DNA from: an uncultured Chloroflexota bacterium
Lineage (GTDB): Bacteria > Chloroflexota > Limnocylindria > Limnocylindrales > Limnocylindraceae
NCBI GenBank assembly: GCA_903938075.1
Contig: CAJABS010000156.1
Coordinates: forward strand, 1 to 8,310
Reading direction: 5' to 3'
DNA: 8,310 nucleotides
In this document: one piece after another, positions 6,423 to 8,310 of the stretch
Layout of the letters: every line of letters starts with the position of its first letter
How positions within the stretch are numbered: position 1 is the stretch's first letter
Made by a program: the position numbers and the translations under genes
Notes under the pieces: generated by a model
Told to the model about the DNA's origin: nothing
The model's input: only the letters and a program-made list of their open reading frames with translations
Databases searched by the model: none

Positions 6423-6695
6423 CTAGGCGAAGAGGGCGAGTAGCACCCCAGCGATTGAGGCAGCGCCAACGCCCGCCAATCGGCGCAATCGATTGGCGAT
6501 GAGTTCCCCCTCAAGGCGATCAACAAGGTCGGGGCCGCTCCCCGGGGTGCCGCGCCACGCCTCATAGCGCGTTGCTGCGCCAACGCGGTTCGCCCACTCC
6601 GTTCGCGCTCGCAGCAGCGGTGGCACGCGAAGTGCGAGATAGACAAACCCCGCGATACCAATGCCGCCCACGAAGAGTCGAACGAGGTCGAGCAC
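6423..6695 (-). CDS. Small two-helix membrane protein (90 aa), unknown function
   Basis: I do not recognise a family. There are hydrophobic helices at about residues 5-25 (VGGIGIAGFVYLALRV) and 73-90 (GVGAASIAGVLLALFA, ending at the C-terminus), joined by a hydrophilic loop of about 45 residues with many Arg (LLRARTEWANRV, RYEAWRGTPG, DRLEGELIANRLRR). By the positive-inside rule both ends may face out and the loop may be cytoplasmic. The start is GTG, directly after the gatB TAA (TAAGTG), so it is probably translated by ribosomes finishing gatB. No in-frame ATG offers an alternative. The stop is 14 bases from the convergent CoA-binding gene. The coupling suggests shared expression with gatB, not necessarily a shared function. 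Confidence 0.7.
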   Translation of the reverse strand: MLDLVRLFVGGIGIAGFVYLALRVPPLLRARTEWANRVGAATRYEAWRGTPGSGPDLVDRLEGELIANRLRRLAGVGAASIAGVLLALFA

Positions 6696-8129
6696 TTAGG
6701 CGTCCAGCAGGGTCTTGAAGACGGCTCCAAGTTGCGCCGCGTCGCCACGCCCCTTGCTCGCCTTCATTGCTTGGCCAACCAAGAAGCCCATCGCCTGCTG
6801 CTTCCCCGCCTTCCAGTCGGCGAGCGCCTGCGGATTCGCGGCCAGCACTTCGGCGGCAAGCTTCTTCAGTGCGCCATCGTCGCTGATCTGCCCCAGGCCG
6901 CGCTCAGCGATCGCCGCGCGCACATCAAAGCTTCCGCCCAGGAGTTCGGCGAAGAGTTCTTTCCCTGTCGTGCCATTGATCTCCTTACGAGAGACGGCGC
7001 CAATGAGCGCGGCGAATTGCACCGGGTCTGGCTCCGCAGCCCCCTCGTTTGCTGCCCGGAGATACTCGCCGGTTACCCAGTTAGCGAGGGTCTTGGCGTC
7101 AATCGTTGCATCTGCAGCACGTGACGCCTCAAAGAGAGCGGCGGCACGAGGCTCACCAACTAAGACAGCGGCGTCGTAGTCAGAGAGTGCGAGCTGCTCC
7201 ACATAGCGCGCCCGTCGGGCGGAAGGAATCTCAGGGATGCTCGCGACAATGCCGGCGAGCCAGGTTGGCCCAATGGTGAGCGGTGGTAGATCTGGCTCAG
7301 GGAAGTAGCGATAGTCGTGCGAGTTCTCTTTCGCACGCATCGTGTAGGTGGTCTCGCTTGACTCATCCCAGCCGCGCGTTTCTTGGGTGATGGATCCACC
7401 GGCCTCGAGGATTTCAGCCTGTCGCGCAATCTCGAAGGCGATCGCCTTCTCCACCGAGCGGAAAGAGTTCATGTTCTTCACCTCGGTTCGCGTACCGAAC
7501 GGTGCATCCTCACTTGGGCGAATCGAGACATTCGCCTCAACGCGCATCTGCCCATTCTCCATCTCCGCATCGGCGGCACCGATCGTGCGCAGTAGGAGGC
7601 GGAGCTCTTCGGCGTAGCGGCGGGCCGTCTCCGCATCACGAATGTCTGGCTCGGTCACGATCTCAAGCAACGCAACACCGGAGCGGTTGTAGTCAATAAG
7701 GCTGGAGCGCTTCCCGTCACTCCCCTTCTCGTGGCGCAGGCGCGCCGTATCCTCTTCGAGGTGTGCGCGGCGAATGCGCACGCGACTCGTTCCGGCACTC
7801 GTAGTTACCTCAATGGTGCCGTGCTCGGCGAGCGGGAAGTCAAGCTGACTGATCTGGTATCCCTTCGGGAGGTCTGGATAGAAGTAGTTCTTGCGATCCC
7901 AGATCGTGGTTGCTGGCGCAGCGGCGCCGATCGCGGCACCAACGGCAAGCACCTTCTCAATGGCGGCCTTGTTCGGCACTGGGAGTGCGCCGGGGAGACC
8001 GAGGCAGGTTGGGCAGGTCTTGCTGTTCGGCAGATCGCCCTCGGCGGGAATTGCGCAGGGGCAGAACATCTTCGTCACCGTGCGGAGCTGCACGTGCACC
8101 TCGATGCCGATCACTGCATGCCAGGTCAT
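6696..8129 (-). CDS. gatB: Aspartyl/glutamyl-tRNA(Asn/Gln) amidotransferase subunit B
   Basis: GatB is the kinase and tRNA-binding subunit of GatCAB. It activates the Asp or Glu on mischarged tRNA(Asn)/tRNA(Gln) with ATP, and GatA then supplies ammonia. The length of 477 aa is normal. It begins AVIGIEVHVQL, followed by a zinc-site pattern C23-P-C25...C39-P-T-C42 and the LGLPGALPVPN signature. Then come IDYNRSGVALLEIVTEPD, MRVEANVSIRP, KNMNSFRSVEKAI and HDYRYFPEPDLPPL, all family hallmarks of the catalytic cradle. The C-terminus is the helical YqeY-like tRNA-binding tail (SRKEINGTTGKELF). The ATG overlaps the stop of the upstream aminotransferase (ATGA), and the downstream small gene begins at the next base after its TAA. 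gatA and gatC are not in the window. Confidence 0.97.
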   Translation of the reverse strand: MTWHAVIGIEVHVQLRTVTKMFCPCAIPAEGDLPNSKTCPTCLGLPGALPVPNKAAIEKVLAVGAAIGAAAPATTIWDRKNYFYPDLPKGYQISQLDFPLAEHGTIEVTTSAGTSRVRIRRAHLEEDTARLRHEKGSDGKRSSLIDYNRSGVALLEIVTEPDIRDAETARRYAEELRLLLRTIGAADAEMENGQMRVEANVSIRPSEDAPFGTRTEVKNMNSFRSVEKAIAFEIARQAEILEAGGSITQETRGWDESSETTYTMRAKENSHDYRYFPEPDLPPLTIGPTWLAGIVASIPEIPSARRARYVEQLALSDYDAAVLVGEPRAAALFEASRAADATIDAKTLANWVTGEYLRAANEGAAEPDPVQFAALIGAVSRKEINGTTGKELFAELLGGSFDVRAAIAERGLGQISDDGALKKLAAEVLAANPQALADWKAGKQQAMGFLVGQAMKASKGRGDAAQLGAVFKTLLDA

Positions 8130-8310
8130 GCCGCCACCCCGCGTGCTTTGGCAACGAACCGTCCGATGCGCACCAGCGCCTCGCGGAGGTTCTCTTCTGA
8201 TGTGGCGTAGCAGATGCGCACATGGCCAACGCCGCTGGCGCCAAATGAGGAGCCTGGAATCACGGCGACGCGCTCCTTAGTGAGGAGGCGCTCGGCGAAG
8301 ACCTCATCGG
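8126..8310 (-). CDS. Class I/II aminotransferase, C-terminal 60 residues (partial, 5' end outside window)
   Basis: Reading the - strand from the window edge gives DEVFAERLLTKERVAVIPGS and then SFGASGVGHVRICYATSEEN, LREALVRIGRF and a stop. This is the C-terminus of a fold type I PLP-dependent aminotransferase of the AspC/class I-II group. The GSSFG loop and the Arg in HVRICYA, the usual substrate alpha-carboxylate ligand, are both present. The PLP lysine lies upstream, outside the window, so the substrate (aspartate, alanine, aromatic and so on) cannot be named. Its TGA overlaps the gatB ATG by the ATGA arrangement, so translation of the two genes is coupled. Confidence 0.88.
   Translation of the reverse strand, partial: DEVFAERLLTKERVAVIPGSSFGASGVGHVRICYATSEENLREALVRIGRFVAKARGVAA

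Overview
The window looks like a piece of a bacterial chromosome of roughly 60-65% GC. It carries mostly housekeeping genes, with one short AT-richer patch. Four TANNNT -10-like boxes lie 6-8 bases from a tRNA 5' end or a start codon, which suggests a lineage where leaderless transcription is common (Chloroflexota, Actinomycetota and Deinococcota are the well-known cases). A MenA-type prenyltransferase and a DnaE with an intact metal-binding PHP domain fit a Chloroflexota-like or actinobacterial-like host. I cannot fix the phylum from this sequence alone.

Left end, + strand (1-1039): two near-duplicate leucine tRNA genes, anticodons CAA and TAA, lie in tandem and each has its own TANNNT box. 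The second is followed after 21 bases by a small Ala-rich protein gene with a strong AGGAGG ribosome binding site. After another 21 bases comes a 183-aa helical-repeat (HEAT-like) protein gene whose GC is clearly below its surroundings. Neither protein gene has obvious room for its own promoter, so both may be read through from the tRNA gene.

Middle, - strand (1076-5854): dnaE (DNA polymerase III alpha, 1229 aa) is followed 48 bases later by a UbiA/MenA-type prenyltransferase gene, probably as a two-gene operon. dnaE starts with GTG exactly 7 bases after a TAGACT box. It faces, across only 35 bases, a + strand gene for a CoA-binding (YccU-like) protein, whose ATG lies 6 bases after a TACTAT box. 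The 35-base gap therefore appears to hold two back-to-back leaderless promoters.

Right end, - strand (6423-8310): a tightly coupled set consists of the C-terminus of a class I/II aminotransferase (cut by the window edge), gatB (overlapping it through ATGA) and a 90-aa two-helix membrane protein whose GTG directly follows the gatB stop codon. gatB encodes subunit B of the Asp/Glu-tRNA amidotransferase; gatA and gatC are not in this window.

I found no CRISPR array, insertion sequence, phage module or clear defence system. The most interesting items are the compact divergent leaderless promoter, the tRNA-linked small gene and the AT-rich HEAT-like gene. No intergenic stretch exceeds 300 bases.
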